A stretch of 64,000 bases of DNA from Typhlomys cinereus (GCA_023101885.1 JALPQD010000405.1:1-64000); one strand, 5' to 3'. Counted from the stretch's first letter, positions 45,701 to 58,327 are shown. Numbers and translations: made by a program. The notes: generated by a model from the sequence alone, not told the origin.

Positions 45701-47999
45701 GCAATCAGGGAACTCTGGTCGATGAAGATGGTACCATGTGACACAACAGTCAATATTCACGCTTATTGTTTTGTCCGTTTGCTTGATTTCTAACTACTTC
45801 CCTGCACCGGCCTCTCCCCACCCCTCATTTTATTTTATTATTTACTTTATTTTAGTTAAAAGATGAGATTTAAGATGGATAACTAGCCCCCACTTTTCAG
45901 AATCACATATCCTTTAGTTATCTCCCATATACCATGAAGAACATATGCTAGTAAGTTTCTAGTCACTTTCCTCTTATTCATTTGTTTTTGTTTCAGGCGT
46001 CTGCCCTAGACAAAAAAAATCACACAGAAAAATTAATTTTCCTTTCCTATAGTATATGTGCCTAGTTCTGGAGACCACACTTCCCATTAAATAAATTGAG
46101 AAAAGGAAAAGTGTGTTTCCTTGCTTTATTACACCTGATGTTAAAACCTTCAAGGAACTGAGGGAAAAGAATACTATTGTTATTTCAAGGATGAGAAAAT
46201 AGGCATCTCATGGATAGTAAGAAGCAGAGTTGAAACTTATCCTGTATTTAACCAAATTTCAATGAACTCAGTCTAGACACACTGATAGTGGGTCTCCCAG
46301 TCCAGGGCTCCTAACTAACCTGAGAACTCTAGCCGCTAACACTGGTGTTGATGCACAATCCATTTTTCACATAAAAAGTTTTTAATTAATACCTTCAAGG
46401 GACTCAGAAGGTACTTTGTCTATGATTTCTTATTGGGAGCTTAGTGAACTTTAGCTAGATTAATGAAGTGCAATTGTAAAATGACTTGAAATAAAATGAT
46501 CAGCAAGTTGTCTGAGGGTTTGCAGACATTGTCATATCATAGACGAGATAAATGCACTGAAATTGTGGCAGTGGAGAGAGTTGGGGCTTTCACACCAGTG
46601 CCCCATTTCCTCTAGTGGGAGACCTGTGCCTGCCTTCCACACAGGCTTGCAGGCTGGGGAAGTCCTTCAGTCCCTCTGGAGGAGTCTTGCTCCCAGCTGC
46701 CTGGCCTGTGGCACTTCCTATTGTTCTCCTGACAAACAGCGAACATTCCCTCTGCCTGCAGAGGAACAAGGCTTGGTGGCTTGGTGGTTGTGAGAAATGT
46801 CAATGTAATTAGCTTTTCTTCCTTGCAGGTAATAAGGTTTTTCTCCAAGGAATGCCCCACTTTAACAGCATCACCGGTAAAGGGTAAAGGAAGTTCGTAC
46901 CTTTTTCTTCTCCTACTTAAGATTTCTACATGCACCATACATAACACAAAGATTCTAAGATACCTTCATGTTTATTATTGATTTTAAATACATCAAAATA
47001 GTAAACTGTTGCAGTTGCAGTCTGGTTCATCTGGCATGCACTTTGAGATCTTCCACTGGAAAGATGAAGACCTTATATCCCACCCTTAACCCTTAAAGAT
47101 CATGGAATTTGAATCCCTTTGATATCAGAATTTCTGTATTTGGGAAGTTTACTATTGCTGTTCAAGTAAGCGTTTGAACCCCATGAATGAATATTAAAAA
47201 ATCATATTTTACAGGTGTACTTTTTGAGACAGTGGCTTTTCAAAGATTATTAAAGGAGACTACGGACCAAAATGGCTTGAAAATGTTGCCTGTGAGTCCA
47301 CTGATGTTCAAAAGGCTGTCAGTCCATTTATTGTGTGTTTTACACAACTTTTTACATTTTTTCCAACTTGTTCTTTGAAACCAGAATGGATAATCATCAG
47401 AGTTATATTTTAAGAATATAACATGCCTAATTACACAACAGCACTTTATTTCAGTTGTACAATTTTGAAAGGTGGTGATTCCCCCTGCAAGCCAGAAAGG
47501 GCTATTCAGCTACTCCTCCACTTCGTGGGGCGCAGGAGCTTCCGTGGGGACAACTGAATTAGAATTCTATGAAACGAGTGTGTCTTCTATTCCTTTATTC
47601 CCACTGGGCTATAGTGATCTCAGGGTGAAGGTCTCCACAAGGGCAAAAGGCACCAGAACTTCCTAACTCCATCACACTGGAATGGAACCAGGAGGGTTTT
47701 TATGAGGCGTCATCACGTGTACAACTTCATCCTATGATGTTAAAACAAGAGGTCTATGCCCTCTGGCCCCTTGTTTTATGGTTAGGGATTCAAAAGACTC
47801 ATTTCACAATGTGCATTTTTAAAACAATATTTCTTGTCCTAACAGTGCATCTTTCCACCTTTAGGTTCATACAGTGCTGCATCTCTGAACTCACTACAGT
47901 GAGACTTATTCTTCCCAGACTTGCATAGTAACTGACATACCAACATGTTCCCAAAGACTACCTAGGAACTCAAGAAACCTTTAGGTCTAAAGCTGGATG
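45701..47999. other. Unique sequence, no gene accepted
   Basis: A MIR-like shred may lie at 46150-46260. The stretch 46570-46900 is complex and repeat-free, but frames are open on both strands and no exon boundaries fit. No other feature is recognised. Confidence 0.45.
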
Positions 48000-48255
48000 A
48001 GTGAAGGGAAATGCCCATATCAGTGGGATGGCCTGAATAGAGGTAACTTGATATACTACAGAAGCCTGAACCTCCACAAGAGTAGACAAGCCAGAGTGAA
48101 CCCCAGGGGTCCATAGAAGCAGACAGGCAAAAGGTGGGAAGGAGTGGGAGGGGTTGATGAAAGGAAAGGAAGGTATGGGAGGGAGGGGGGAGGGAGGGAA
48201 ACAGGGATAAATACTCAATGTGCTTGTAAAACTATAAAAATAAAAAAGAAACATA
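48000..48255 (+). mobile_element. LINE 3' UTR-like segment with G-rich tract
   Basis: A unique part is followed by a G-rich purine run (48135-48200) and an A-rich end with AATAAAAAAG. This layout resembles rodent L1 3' ends and the antisense segment at 10590-10990. Confidence 0.4.
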
Positions 48256-49414
48256 AGAAAATATTATAATCTCTAATAAAAATAACTGACTCCCCCCCAA
48301 AACATTTTCATTTATTCTTTGAAAATTTCATACACATATTTATGTTTATACATATTTGTCTTATAGCCAGTTCTATAGATAAAAAAGCTTAGAGAAACAA
48401 TGCAGGATATCACCAGGATGGAAAGTTTCTATGGCTCAGACCACACTTGCCTATAAGATTTCTTACTGTGAATTTAAGAATGCATTATGACGGATTTGTC
48501 AACAATGTCATGAATTCTTCAAACATATCCATGGGAAGAAATTATTTTGAAGGTAAATTTTAAGAATATAATTTAAAAATATGTAGCCATTTTCTTGTTT
48601 TAGAAGTGGATTTGTCTAACTGGGGGAGTCTCTGCTGTCTAAGTAATTGGACCTCCTGTCAGAGCCTCTGGCTTAGAAGCAGGCAAAGATAGCGTTCTTT
48701 CCTGAAAGGGAGGAAAACAGATACATTATAGGCACACACAAACATATGCACTTACAGCCTTCTTTTATGTATGCACACATACATGAAATTCACAGAAATT
48801 ACTGCATCAAAATTAGCAGACTGGGCACCCTGGAGCTTGATACGCTTTATAAAATTTATGGAGGCAGCTGCTTCAAGGCCTGATGTGAGTTATGAAATCT
48901 AATTTTGTTTTCATAGCTCTGTGATAAAATTTTGTCAATGTTATAAAAAGGGTCTTTACTAAGACTGACCGGAAACCTGAACTATCTGGTCAGGCAATAA
49001 AAACACATTCCTTAGCTGCAAAGTGTCAAGACAAGCAAGGTTTAACTGAAATTGATCGATAAGTCTTCCTTTTACAGTTGAGTGCATTCACTTTACCTCA
49101 TAGGGTAATAGTTTTTTTTTTAATGGGTTTTCCATTAATATCAGACTTCAGTGTTAGTAAGGAACAAGAAAGACATGAACGAGAGAAGGGCGTGCCATTA
49201 GGCACTAGTGCTGTGATGCTTAATGGCAGGGCGCTTGCTCTTGGACAAAGTGCCGGGGAGGGTGACTGACATGTGGATCTTCCGTTACTGTTGCAGGTTA
49301 AATTGTTTGTCTGGAAATTCACAAGCCAAAGTACTGAGCCTTAGTATCTCAAAAGATGACCTCATTTGGGTCACACTGGAGTGGGTTATGCCCTCATCTC
49401 TAATACAGTCACTT
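48256..49414. other. Unique AT-rich sequence
   Basis: No exon or classified repeat is recognised. The 63-codon frame at 49078-49269 lacks splice context. Confidence 0.45.
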
Positions 49415-49479
49415 CACACGCACACACACACACACACACACACACGAGAGAGAGAGAGACAGAGAGAGAGAGAGACAGA

Positions 49480-49523
<44 letters not shown>
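49415..49523. repeat. Compound (CA)n-(GA)n microsatellite
   Basis: CA units at 49415-49445 switch to GA units with GACAGA variants to 49523. Confidence 0.97.
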
Positions 49524-49526
<3 letters not shown>

Positions 49527-49609
49527 GCAAGAAAATGTGGACAAAGGTACACAGAATGTCAAACAAAAATGAGATATCAGGTCAATGTTTCTAGAAGACA
49601 AGGAATAGC

Positions 49610-49930
49610 AAAGATTACCAGCTGTTTAGGATTCGGGGCGGCAGAACAAAAACACCTTAGTGAGTGGCTTAGAAGCAGCAGAAACATATTTCTCACTGTT
49701 GTATACAGTCTTCAATCAAATATCAGCAGATTTCATCTGCTGAAGGTCTGTGTTCTTATTCCTAAATGGTGCCTTCATAGTATGGCCTCCTTAGTCTGGA
49801 GCCTCTATTATAAAGGGGACTAACCCAATTCCTGAGGGTCCTTCAACTTTCCAAAGGCCTCACCACTTTAGTAGTGCATGAGTGATACTATGAATATATG
49901 AATTTAGTGAGGAGCCACCAGCAATCAGAT
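49610..49930 (-). mobile_element. MaLR-type LTR-like remnant
   Basis: 'cttagtgagtggcttagaag' with CAGCAGAAACATATTTCTCA, 'ctattataaaggggactaac' and 'ccaaaggcctcaccacttta' is the complement of the common MST/MLT1-type LTR order. No retroviral gene is present. Confidence 0.5.
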
Positions 49931-50089
49931 GTTAACACCAATAGACTGAGAATCCATGGAGAAACTTACAGTCCTCAGAAGGAGCCAGCCTATGACATCT
50001 TGACCTTGGACTTCTAATGTGCAGAATTGTGATAATACATTCCTATTCTTTTTAGAGCTCCCCATATTATTATGGTCCTTGGTGTAGAA

Positions 50090-50221
50090 GCTGCTATGGA
50101 CCGAATGTGTCCTCCAAAATCCATGTGTTGAAAATCTGAGCTCCAGTCATGTTGAGAAGTAGATTTAGGTCACAGGAACTTAACTGTCAGAAATGGATGA
50201 GTGGTGTTATAAGGAGACCTG

Positions 50222-50253
<32 letters not shown>

Positions 50254-50500
50254 GTGCGTGCGTGTGTGTGTGCGTGTGTGTGTGTGTGTGTGTATGTGTG
50301 TTTTCTGCTCTCTTACCCTTCTACCTTCTGCCATGGAAAGACAGACTAAAAAGTTCCTTCCTTACCACATACATGTTGGCAACTTGATCTTGGACTTCTC
50401 AGTCCAGAAGAGTGAGAAATAAATTCCTCTTCTTTATTAATTACCCATCTCAGGTATTCTGTCCTATTGACCCAATGTGACCTAAGTCAGTCCTCTTTCT
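50090..50500 (+). mobile_element. MaLR-type solo LTR (MST/MLT1-like) with (GT)n expansion
   Basis: 'gctatggaccgaatgtgtcc' then TCCAAAATCCATGTGTTG, 'gttataaggagacct', 'caacttgatcttggacttct' and 'agtgagaaataaattcctct' follow the MST/MLT1 LTR order. A (GT)n run of 80 bp (50221-50300) lies in its centre. It is an LTR only. Confidence 0.65.
50221..50300. repeat. (GT)n microsatellite with GC interruptions
   Basis: GTGTGT with scattered GTGC units, inside the LTR. Confidence 0.97.
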
Positions 50501-51911
50501 GTGGATGAAGCCACATCTAGTCCTTGGCTGCCGTTGAGCCTTGCTAGACTTTCCTTCTGTTGCTGTGTTCACATGCGGATTGGAAGTCATGAGATGACCT
50601 TGCTGCAAACCCTAGTTAACCTCTGTGAGATGCTCTGCTAGAGATGACAGACTTCTGGAACCTTTTAGAATTCTGGCTGCCCTAACTCTTGTTATTCAAG
50701 CGCTTCTCACTATTCAGACATTTGAATGTGGATGCAATTGAGAGATTAAGAACCTATACCTTTTACTTCCCTGACAGTCCCTCAGCTAAAGTTCGTGGTC
50801 TTATGTACCCAGAATCAATGCTTTTTCCATTCTGTGGCATGTCCCAGACAGACACAATATCATCCCAGGAAAATACAAACCATAATAGATCCAAGAATAC
50901 ACAGCTCTTCTCAGAATTCACCTTTGCATTGGTAAAATTAAGCTCCTTCCTAGATCTATAATTTGTAGAGCGAGACCAGACAAAGGTGCGGTTCAGAATG
51001 CTCTGCAGTGTAGTGAAGGAATGAGGACATGCTAGTGTCTCCTCATATTGACTCCTTTGAGAAAAGGAAAATGTTCATCATAATTTCAAAACAGACCACT
51101 GTTGGAAAAGTGTTTGGCTGAGTCCCATTTCCATGCTGTTTCTGGCAGAAGAGATCAGTCTGGGCCGTTCACCACCACTGAGTAAATATGCTGAAAACGA
51201 TTGCTGCTTCAGACAAATGTTTAACTGTTCTCAGATTATCTATGACACCACAGGTCCAAGTCACAGCGATCTAACCTGGGAGCGAGCTTATGTTACTTAG
51301 TGATTTATGAAATGAGAATTCCTGGTGCTCTGTGGGACTAATTTAATACGAAACATTCAGATGTCTGTCTTCTGCTACCATTCATCTTTCCATGGCCTGC
51401 CTGCACCAGAGGGCATGCGGTTCAGAGAGCGGCCTCTCCCTTCCCAGCCACAAATCATCACGCTCGTGAAAAGCAGTGACATGTCTTTCCTTCCAAGCCG
51501 GGCTGCCTGGGGCTGAGGGTCCACGTGGGCTCTGATGGGAGTGGAGTACTCGCTCCTCCATCAGGTCTTATGAGTGTTTTGAAAGTTACAGTCGTTAAAG
51601 AAGCAGGAAAATTCTTCGGCTTATGGACAAGTGCTTACTTGTTGTACATGACAATCTGCTGCTCTGTGCATGACGCGATAATGCGTGTGAAAGAAGGATG
51701 AGCATGGAAATTCTGATTCAAATGAGTTGAATCAAAAACCAGGCGCTTCAATGCCAGGTGAAACAAAATAAAATGAAAAACATTTAACCAATTACTTAAT
51801 GGAAGCCTCATGCATTCAGCCGATATCCATTCTTTGTTATAAGGACTATCCAGGCCCTAGGACTACAAATAGGATGAGCTGGCCTATTTCCAGGGGTTTG
51901 CAGACCACGCA
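50501..51911. other. Unique sequence, no gene seen
   Basis: No exon is recognised. The plus-strand frames at 50689-50961 and 51325-51516 have no family resemblance and no confirmed splice sites. The stretch 51350-51550 is complex with several CpGs. Confidence 0.45.
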
Positions 51912-52240
51912 TGTCATGACTTGAATGTGACTGTCCTCTGCAGACTCATCATGTGTGTGTAGCCACTGTCAGTGTTCGGGAAGATAGTGGCACTCTTTAG
52001 GAGGTGAAGTCTTGCTAGAGGAAGGCAGGTCACAGGGGGCAAACCTGAGGATTGGTAGCCTGTTCCTACTTCTACATTTTGCACCGGCTCACTCTGCCTC
52101 TGTAGTGGGCGTTGTGAATTGAACTGACCTCTTGCTTCTGCCCCCCACCTCACACCAGGTAAATCTCCCTTTCTCCCTGCAGTTACACATGTGCATAGCA
52201 CACATATGTTACAGCAGCAGAAAGAAAAGTAACGACCAAA
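51912..52240 (+). mobile_element. Old dispersed repeat, family unresolved
   Basis: 'tgtcatgacttgaatgtgac' then TGTCCTCTGCAGACTCATCATGTG, 'gaggtgaagtcttgctagag' and the end resembling 'cagcagcagaaagaaaagta' (consensus-type 'acagcaacagaaagtaacta') follow a common rodent repeat order. The reverse frame of 116 codons is a by-product. Confidence 0.45.
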
Positions 52241-53364
52241 AAGGGGAAGAAAGATGATGCCCATGGCGGTAAGGGGAGCTCATAGGGATCCCCGGCCCTG
52301 TCATGTGTGGGAAGAGCTCAGGAAGGTCCCCTGAGAAAACTACAGGAAGAGATTATGCACAGGCCCGGAAGTGAGAGGATGTGCAATTGTGGGGAACAGG
52401 AGAAAATCTGGGATGGATAGAGTCCAGAGTTCTGTGATGGAAGGACTGAAATCAAGATGGCCAAACCAGAGCCGTATCTTATTCCTATTGGTCTAGGGGC
52501 CACTACAAGGATTTGATGCATCATCAGACCACCGAGAGGTTCTCTGAAAGCCTTTAAGTAAGGGATTGTTATGTGGGTTTCATTCTAGAAAAATAACTCT
52601 GGCTACAAAGAACCGGAGAGGAGAGGAATGTGAACCGTGGCTAGTTAGGGAACGTTTGGGATTATGAAGATGACAAAAGTGGGTAGCTTCGAAGTACTTA
52701 AAACCCTTTAAGAGGGCCCCACTCTATTCATGGTGTAGTCCCAAGGAGGTCAGATGAAAAGTGACCTCTGTTGCAGACTCATTTCTTGAGCCAGACAGAG
52801 GATCCAGGATATACCCCTGCGAATGGCTTCATTCTTCTAGAACACGTAGTTTAGTTGTGCAAAAATACGTGGATCACACTTGCTTGGGAGCTGGACATTA
52901 CCACACTAACACTACCCTCTGTGGATGTTTTAGGTTGTGATAGGATCTGAAAATCAGACACAGCAGACCTCAGGCAAGCCAGTGAGCAGAACTCCTATTG
53001 TAACACAGGGAAAGTTGTCCAGACTAAACTGGCAGAACAGAGCGCTGGGGAAGGCAATGGTAATAACAGCAAAATTCAGGTGGGGCTGTAACTCAACCCA
53101 CACTGTTGCTTCCATGGGGAAGCCGTGACTGGCACCATGTATCCCCCATGCACTGATCTAAGAGAATGAGTAAAAATGAAGCTAATGGCTCTACTTCCAT
53201 TCAGTCTTCCACTAGCACACACAAAGAAGGTCATTCAGATGCAGGAGTGACCTGCCATCAAAAGAGAGCCGGAGAAATATAAGGACTGGATAAGATCTCC
53301 ATAGGGTTAAGAGTTCTGAATGTTACATTCATTTTGTACACTTAGCACTTATAACAGCAAATGC
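52241..53364. other. Unique sequence with an ancient LINE shred
   Basis: Positions 52540-52640 carry 'gtaagggattgttatgtggg' and ATAACTCTGGCTACAAAG, the same ancient motif as at 5810 and 11880. No exon is recognised. Confidence 0.4.
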
Positions 53365-53367
53365 CTG

Positions 53368-53412
<45 letters not shown>

Positions 53413-53890
53413 CATACATAAATCCATGTGTATATATATATACATACACACACTTCTACCTATGTGAATGTACACATACACATACATGCAGGTATGCACA
53501 CATACACAGACATACATATGTATACACACGACACATAGATGCACACTGCAAACTGATATACACAAATGCACACATATACACACATATACATACACATACC
53601 ACACATATACACATATACACATACATACACACTGCAAACTGGTATACAGAAACTGGTATACAGACACGTATATACTTATACACATACTAAATATAGGTAT
53701 ACATAAAAGTGCACAAACAAGTGTACATCCCCACACACATGCACATGTATATACATACAAAAACAGGAACACACATATATACTTGTACATACATATTCTC
53801 AACAAACACATGAAAATATGTATATACACACATATTCTCAACAAACACATGAAAATATGTATGTACACATACACACACACATACACACTG
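53365..53890. repeat. Large CA/TA/ACAT-rich tract with a 39-bp tandem duplication
   Basis: A (CA)n core at 53369-53411 passes into 480 bp of variant CACATA/TACACA sequence. A 39-bp unit starting CATATTCTCAACAAACACAT occurs at 53792-53830 and 53831-53869. The 165- and 213-codon frames are composition artefacts (Thr/His/Tyr-rich or Cys/Val/Tyr-rich). Confidence 0.9.
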
Positions 53891-54497
53891 TGCATACAAG
53901 AGGGAGGCAAGAGTGAGAAGAGAGAGACCACACACAAGAACATTCCAGACTTTCCATATACCTGAATCAAGTCTTTGAAATACTAATTTTCTTTGTATTT
54001 TCTATCTTTTAAGGAAAGTGTCACCCCATATAGATTTCTTTTATGGTACAGAACAACTGCACTGATGTGCTGAAAATAATTTTTGTGGGAACCCTTGATG
54101 CTGAATTGAACTAGTGCGCTGTGGATTTTCATGCTCTTGGAAAAGTCTGCGGGGGTGACAGTAGCTCAGACCTGAGAATTAGCTAGTCAAGGTCATCAGG
54201 GAGGGTGAGCCTCATTGCCCCTTAACTAAACAAGAATCTTATCTTCCTTCCAAAGTCGCCCCTTTGTACTTAGAAACCTGTAAGAAGACTCTAGGGAACT
54301 GGTTATATTCCTCACCCTCCAATCATTCCATTACTTGATTCAGGCCCCTGAGCACTGACCTGCCCTTGGCCTTTAATGCAGCAAGTGTTTTATCTGCACG
54401 GAGGCAGCTTCCACACCTCAAATTCACTCATGGATCCTTCCAGTCTAGCTCTAGTTCCAGTTTCTGGGTGCCTAGTCCTGACCCAAGAATAGCTTCA
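53891..54497. other. Unique sequence, no gene seen
   Basis: No exon or classified repeat is recognised. Confidence 0.45.
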
Positions 54498-54575
54498 TCT
54501 GGGTGTGGCTGCATACATTTGGAATCCCAGTTTGACAAGCTGAGGCAGGAGGACTGTGTTAAGTTCAAGTCATTA
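54498..54575 (+). mobile_element. B1 SINE fragment
   Basis: 'tctgggtgtggctgcataca', 'ttggaatcccagtttgacaa' and GCTGAGGCAGGAGGACTG match the B1 5' half. Confidence 0.75.
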
Positions 54576-55418
54576 TGTAGATGATTGGGCCTACGCAATG
54601 ATTCCAGACCGGCCTTAGTACCAAATACATGACTAGGACATTTCCGTCATTTCTTAAGCACCAGTGAGAAACCAGCAAGGACATAAGCCTCGATTCCTCA
54701 CAGAGTGGACAGTGTGCGTCACAGTGGGATGCCTGTCTTGGACTCCACCCCTTACGTAGCAGACAGCATTTTCTTGCAAGATCCCAGACTCCCGCAGCAC
54801 TTCTAAAACTCTGTTCTGTGTCCACACTTGCTCCCAGGTACTGATGAAATTCCCCCTAGAAACACAAATTGCAGTGAGCTCTGAAACAAGACTTGGGAAT
54901 CTGGATTTCACCAAGCTTCCAGGGATTTCCTGTGCATACTAAAATCCTATTTAGGAAGCATCCCCCAATTTTTTTTTTTTTTTAAGAAAAACGAGACTTG
55001 AAGAATCTTAGTGGAACCAAGGTCAAAGGCAGGAGGGAAAGAGAAATGGAGAGAGGAAAGAGTGCTGGAAGTGGAACCAGATCTGATTTGAATTTTACAC
55101 TGTGTGAGGCGTTAATCAAGGAGCCCTGGGAGATTCTTTCTTTTCCTTCTGGAACTTTCTCCTAAAATGCTGCTGCCTAACGTGGCTCTAAAGACGTATC
55201 ATTCCATCCAGTGTATCCAGAGCATACACACCTAGGCAGAAGCCCCGATGCCAGCTTTCACGTTATCATGCTCTTCACCGATGGAGCAAAGACAAAGTGG
55301 GCGTGGCAGCTTGAGGGAAGCTTCTAGCTACTTCAAGCTGCCTAGTGTCCTTCAGATTCCAATGTTTTGTGGATAATGCAGAACACCAATGTAGAATAGC
55401 CATTTTATCTGTCTTATG
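54576..55418. other. Unique sequence; one exon-like segment considered
   Basis: A minus-strand segment 54756-54855 has exon-like boundaries but fits no recognised protein (see rejected list). A T-run lies at 54969-54984. Otherwise unremarkable. Confidence 0.4.
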
Positions 55419-55430
55419 AATTGATTTCCT

Positions 55431-55726
55431 GGGGCTGGAGAGGTGGCTCAGGGGTTAAGCCTCTGCCTTGCAGGCAGAAGGTCCTGAGTTCGGATCATAG
55501 ATCCCACGTATAGACGCCAGGCGGAAGCGGGGGCGGCCTGCTCTTCTGGTCCTGGTAGGGCGGAGCCTGTGAATCCCAGGGCAGAGTAAAACAAGGAGGA
55601 GATGGAGGCGTCCATGGTGGTTCCCGAATTCGTCCGTGGTTCTACATACGGACACATACATGCACACATACACATACACGCACAATTGAATAAATAATAA
55701 TAAAAAATTTTAAAAAGAATATTATA
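55431..55726 (+). mobile_element. Young B2-headed SINE with perfect 12-bp target duplication, copy 2
   Basis: Head 'ggggctggagaggtggctca', B box CCTGAGTTCGGATC, CpG-rich body (55500-55640), CA-rich part and the end 'ttgaataaataataataaaa'. The perfect direct repeat AATTGATTTCCT flanks it at 55419-55430 and 55727-55738. Compared with copy 1 it has a short extra segment near 55586 (GTAAAACAAG) and few other changes. Confidence 0.92.
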
Positions 55727-56439
55727 AATTGATTTCCTATCTCTGCGCTTCTCTCCTCCAACTCAATTGCATCATAAGCAGGAGACTTCCTCACGTCTCC
55801 TATATTTTTATTCATACTTTTGATTAAGTGTGATGGCTGTTAATAGTGCTGTTGCATTACAGACTTGAAGACTCAAACACACACACACGCACGCACGCAC
55901 ACTCTATCATGACTCACTAGTAGGCACCCACAGACTGTCCGACATTACTCTCCAAGCCCACTGACTTTCAAGACCTGGAAGCCCCAATCCATGCCATGTC
56001 TGCAGAACTCCACATACTTGTTCTGAAAACAAAACTGTTGCTCTTTGATTCTGTGTCACTAGTTTTGGAGGGAGCAAAGTGTGCTCTGAGCCAGGAGGAA
56101 ACTGGAGCCATGGTTTTAATGGAAACAGCTGAGAACCACAATCCAATTCCAAATTTTGTTTAATTAATAACATTTGCTTCTCAAATTGTGATGATCTAGA
56201 ATACCACGGACTTGTGCATTGTGCTCACACCCTTCCAAGTGCTGCTACCTCTCCTCCCAGTTGCTGCAAGAAGGATTCACAGGTCTCTCAGTGACACTCA
56301 ACACTTGGATGATTAGTGAAGCTTAGCACACAGAAGCTGCAATCAATAGCCACTGACCCCAGTTTCTAAGCAACTTTGTAGCAATAAAGAACAAATTGCC
56401 CTTTATCTTTTTGCTTTTATTTGTTGTATTTCCCTTTCT
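55727..56439. other. Unique sequence with short (CA)n/(CACG)n
   Basis: The CA/CACG run is at 55875-55904. No exon is recognised. The minus-strand frame at 55907-56173 has no family resemblance. Confidence 0.45.
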
Positions 56440-56630
56440 CTTTAAGAATAGTTATTTATTTTATAAGAAAGAGAGACCTGCACATGCATGTTATGGAACA
56501 TATGTGGAGGTCACAGGATAACTTCTGAAGACAAAGTCAGTTCTCTCCATGCGGGATTCTGAAAATCAAACTCAGGTCACCAGATTTGCAAGCAGACACC
56601 TTACCAGCTGAACCATCTCACCACTTTCTT
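56440..56630 (-). mobile_element. B2/B4-headed SINE, old
   Basis: The right end is the complement of a tRNA-like head ('agctgaaccatctcaccact' on the plus strand). The body has 'tatgtggaggtcacaggata' and the left end is A/T-rich. Confidence 0.65.
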
Positions 56631-58327
56631 AATTTTCTTGATTCCGGAAATGATACTTAGTGATTAAGAACAACCAGGAACAAAAGGGCAATTCCGGAAT
56701 TACACTCCTGATCGTACCTTGGCAATGGGCACTGCTACCAAGTGCTTTTTTCCAAGGCTCATGTAAAATGTTTATTTATAAATGAAGTCATTTATTCTTG
56801 AAATGCTTGCCACACTACTAATCACAGTGCATTTTGTGAACTCACTGAGAAACATGCAACTTTGCCCAAACACTTAACCCAACAACGAAAGCCAGAGGCA
56901 GGCAGAAAATTCCTGTTCTCCTCGGATAATCAGCAATGCAGGCACCATGTCCCTTAACATCTGGATCACCTTAAGAGTGTTTCTGAAGCAGCAGGAAATA
57001 CATTTCTGGTGAAGGCTCTGAACTTGAGGGTGGCTGCTTTCGAATTGAATAATACATGGTTTTCAGTTGCTAAAAAACTATTGAAATCTGAGTGAAATAT
57101 ATGAGGTTGATACAAATTTGATAAACATGTGCCCACAGGAAATGACTGAGTTTATTAAAAGCCTGAGAGCTGATCAGAATTGCCGTAGTCAGGTGGGGTA
57201 ACTGCTCCCCAGCCCACCAAAGAGAAAGGTGAGTCGTAAAGAAAGCCTCCAGCTGCTTCAGTCTAAGTCAGAAGTGGTTGAGATTCCCTGGCCAGCTGTG
57301 ATCTCTAGGGTAAGTGCCACCGCCTTGCCAATGAAATGTGATGTGTTGATGACTGTTACATTACATCTAAAATCCCATTTACTAGTAATAGAAACGTGTG
57401 CTGAAGACTTTTGCCTCCTGTCTCCTGGTGCTTGATACAGTGTGTGTGTGTGTGATATGCTCAATTTTCACTTCAGGCATGTTCGCATGCAACAAGCAAA
57501 GACTTCACAAGAATTCACACATTTGATCTAGGGTTGAAATATGCCATTTTCATAGCAAATCCACTTTTCTCTGGCAGTAAATGATAGGTGCTTTTTGCAC
57601 CTAAAGAAGTGACTTGGACTTCAAGGAATTTTGAGAGGAGAAGTAAAGGTACTTTGATGGGATTGGATCAAGTCGTTCTAAGGAAAGGTCCAGATGGGAA
57701 GAATAACTGGCTAAGTTTCCACCTGTAAGTAAGTTCCTTTACCTCTCCCGTTTGTTTTTAGGGGTGTCACCAAAAGCAAAAGAAAGGAACACACAATAGA
57801 ATGATGGCAGTATTGGTCTTCTCCGTGGCACAAAGCGACTGTGGAATATCGGCATATCTCCTAACACTACCGAGCAAAATGTGTGTAACAGGGCAAGCCC
57901 GGTTCATCTGATGTGTGCTTTGCGTTTAGGATCCTGGGTAGCAGGCATGTATTCAGGCAGCTCCACCAACTGGGAGCAAATACCAGGCCTGTTGCAGTGA
58001 GTGCCAGAGTCTCCTTCATTAGCAGTGATGTATCACCTTCCTGCCTCACGATAAAGCAAGAGAGTGAGGGAGCCGAGAGCCGCTCTGTGCACACCTAGCG
58101 GGCTGCGATTTATATTCAGGCGGAACTGGGAGGAAGACAGGAAAAGCCATTCCCTAGATATTCCCATCAGGAACACAATCGAACCCTGAACTGTCACTGC
58201 TATTTTTTTTTGTAATGGTTCTTTCTTTTTCTCAAGAAGAAATTAACAAGTAAATTCTTACTGTCTTGTAAGGCTGATCTAAGACTAAAACAACTGAGAA
58301 TCGCTCTTGGTTTCTTCTTTATTTTTC
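56631..58327. other. Unique sequence, no exon accepted
   Basis: The stretch 56990-57330 is complex and repeat-free. Opposed frames at 57867-58098 lack recognisable content. A short (TG)n lies at 57440-57453. No supported feature. Confidence 0.45.

Noticed and set aside
53329..53970. Open frames of 165-213 codons rich in Thr/His/Tyr or Cys/Val/Tyr.
   Set aside because: They come from the CA/TA tract, and frames are open on both strands.
54756..54855. Exon-like segment on the minus strand (acceptor TTTGTGTTTCTAG, donor GTAAGG) with frames open in two phases.
   Set aside because: Splice signals look good, but its translations resemble no family I recognise. It lies beyond the stop of the upstream exon, and neither open phase joins the doublecortin exon at 62519 without a stop. 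Spliced RNA here would change the call.
57867..58098. Opposed frames with an acceptor-like CTACCCAG on the minus strand.
   Set aside because: Only a short peptide would result. Both strands are open, and the sequence resembles no known protein.
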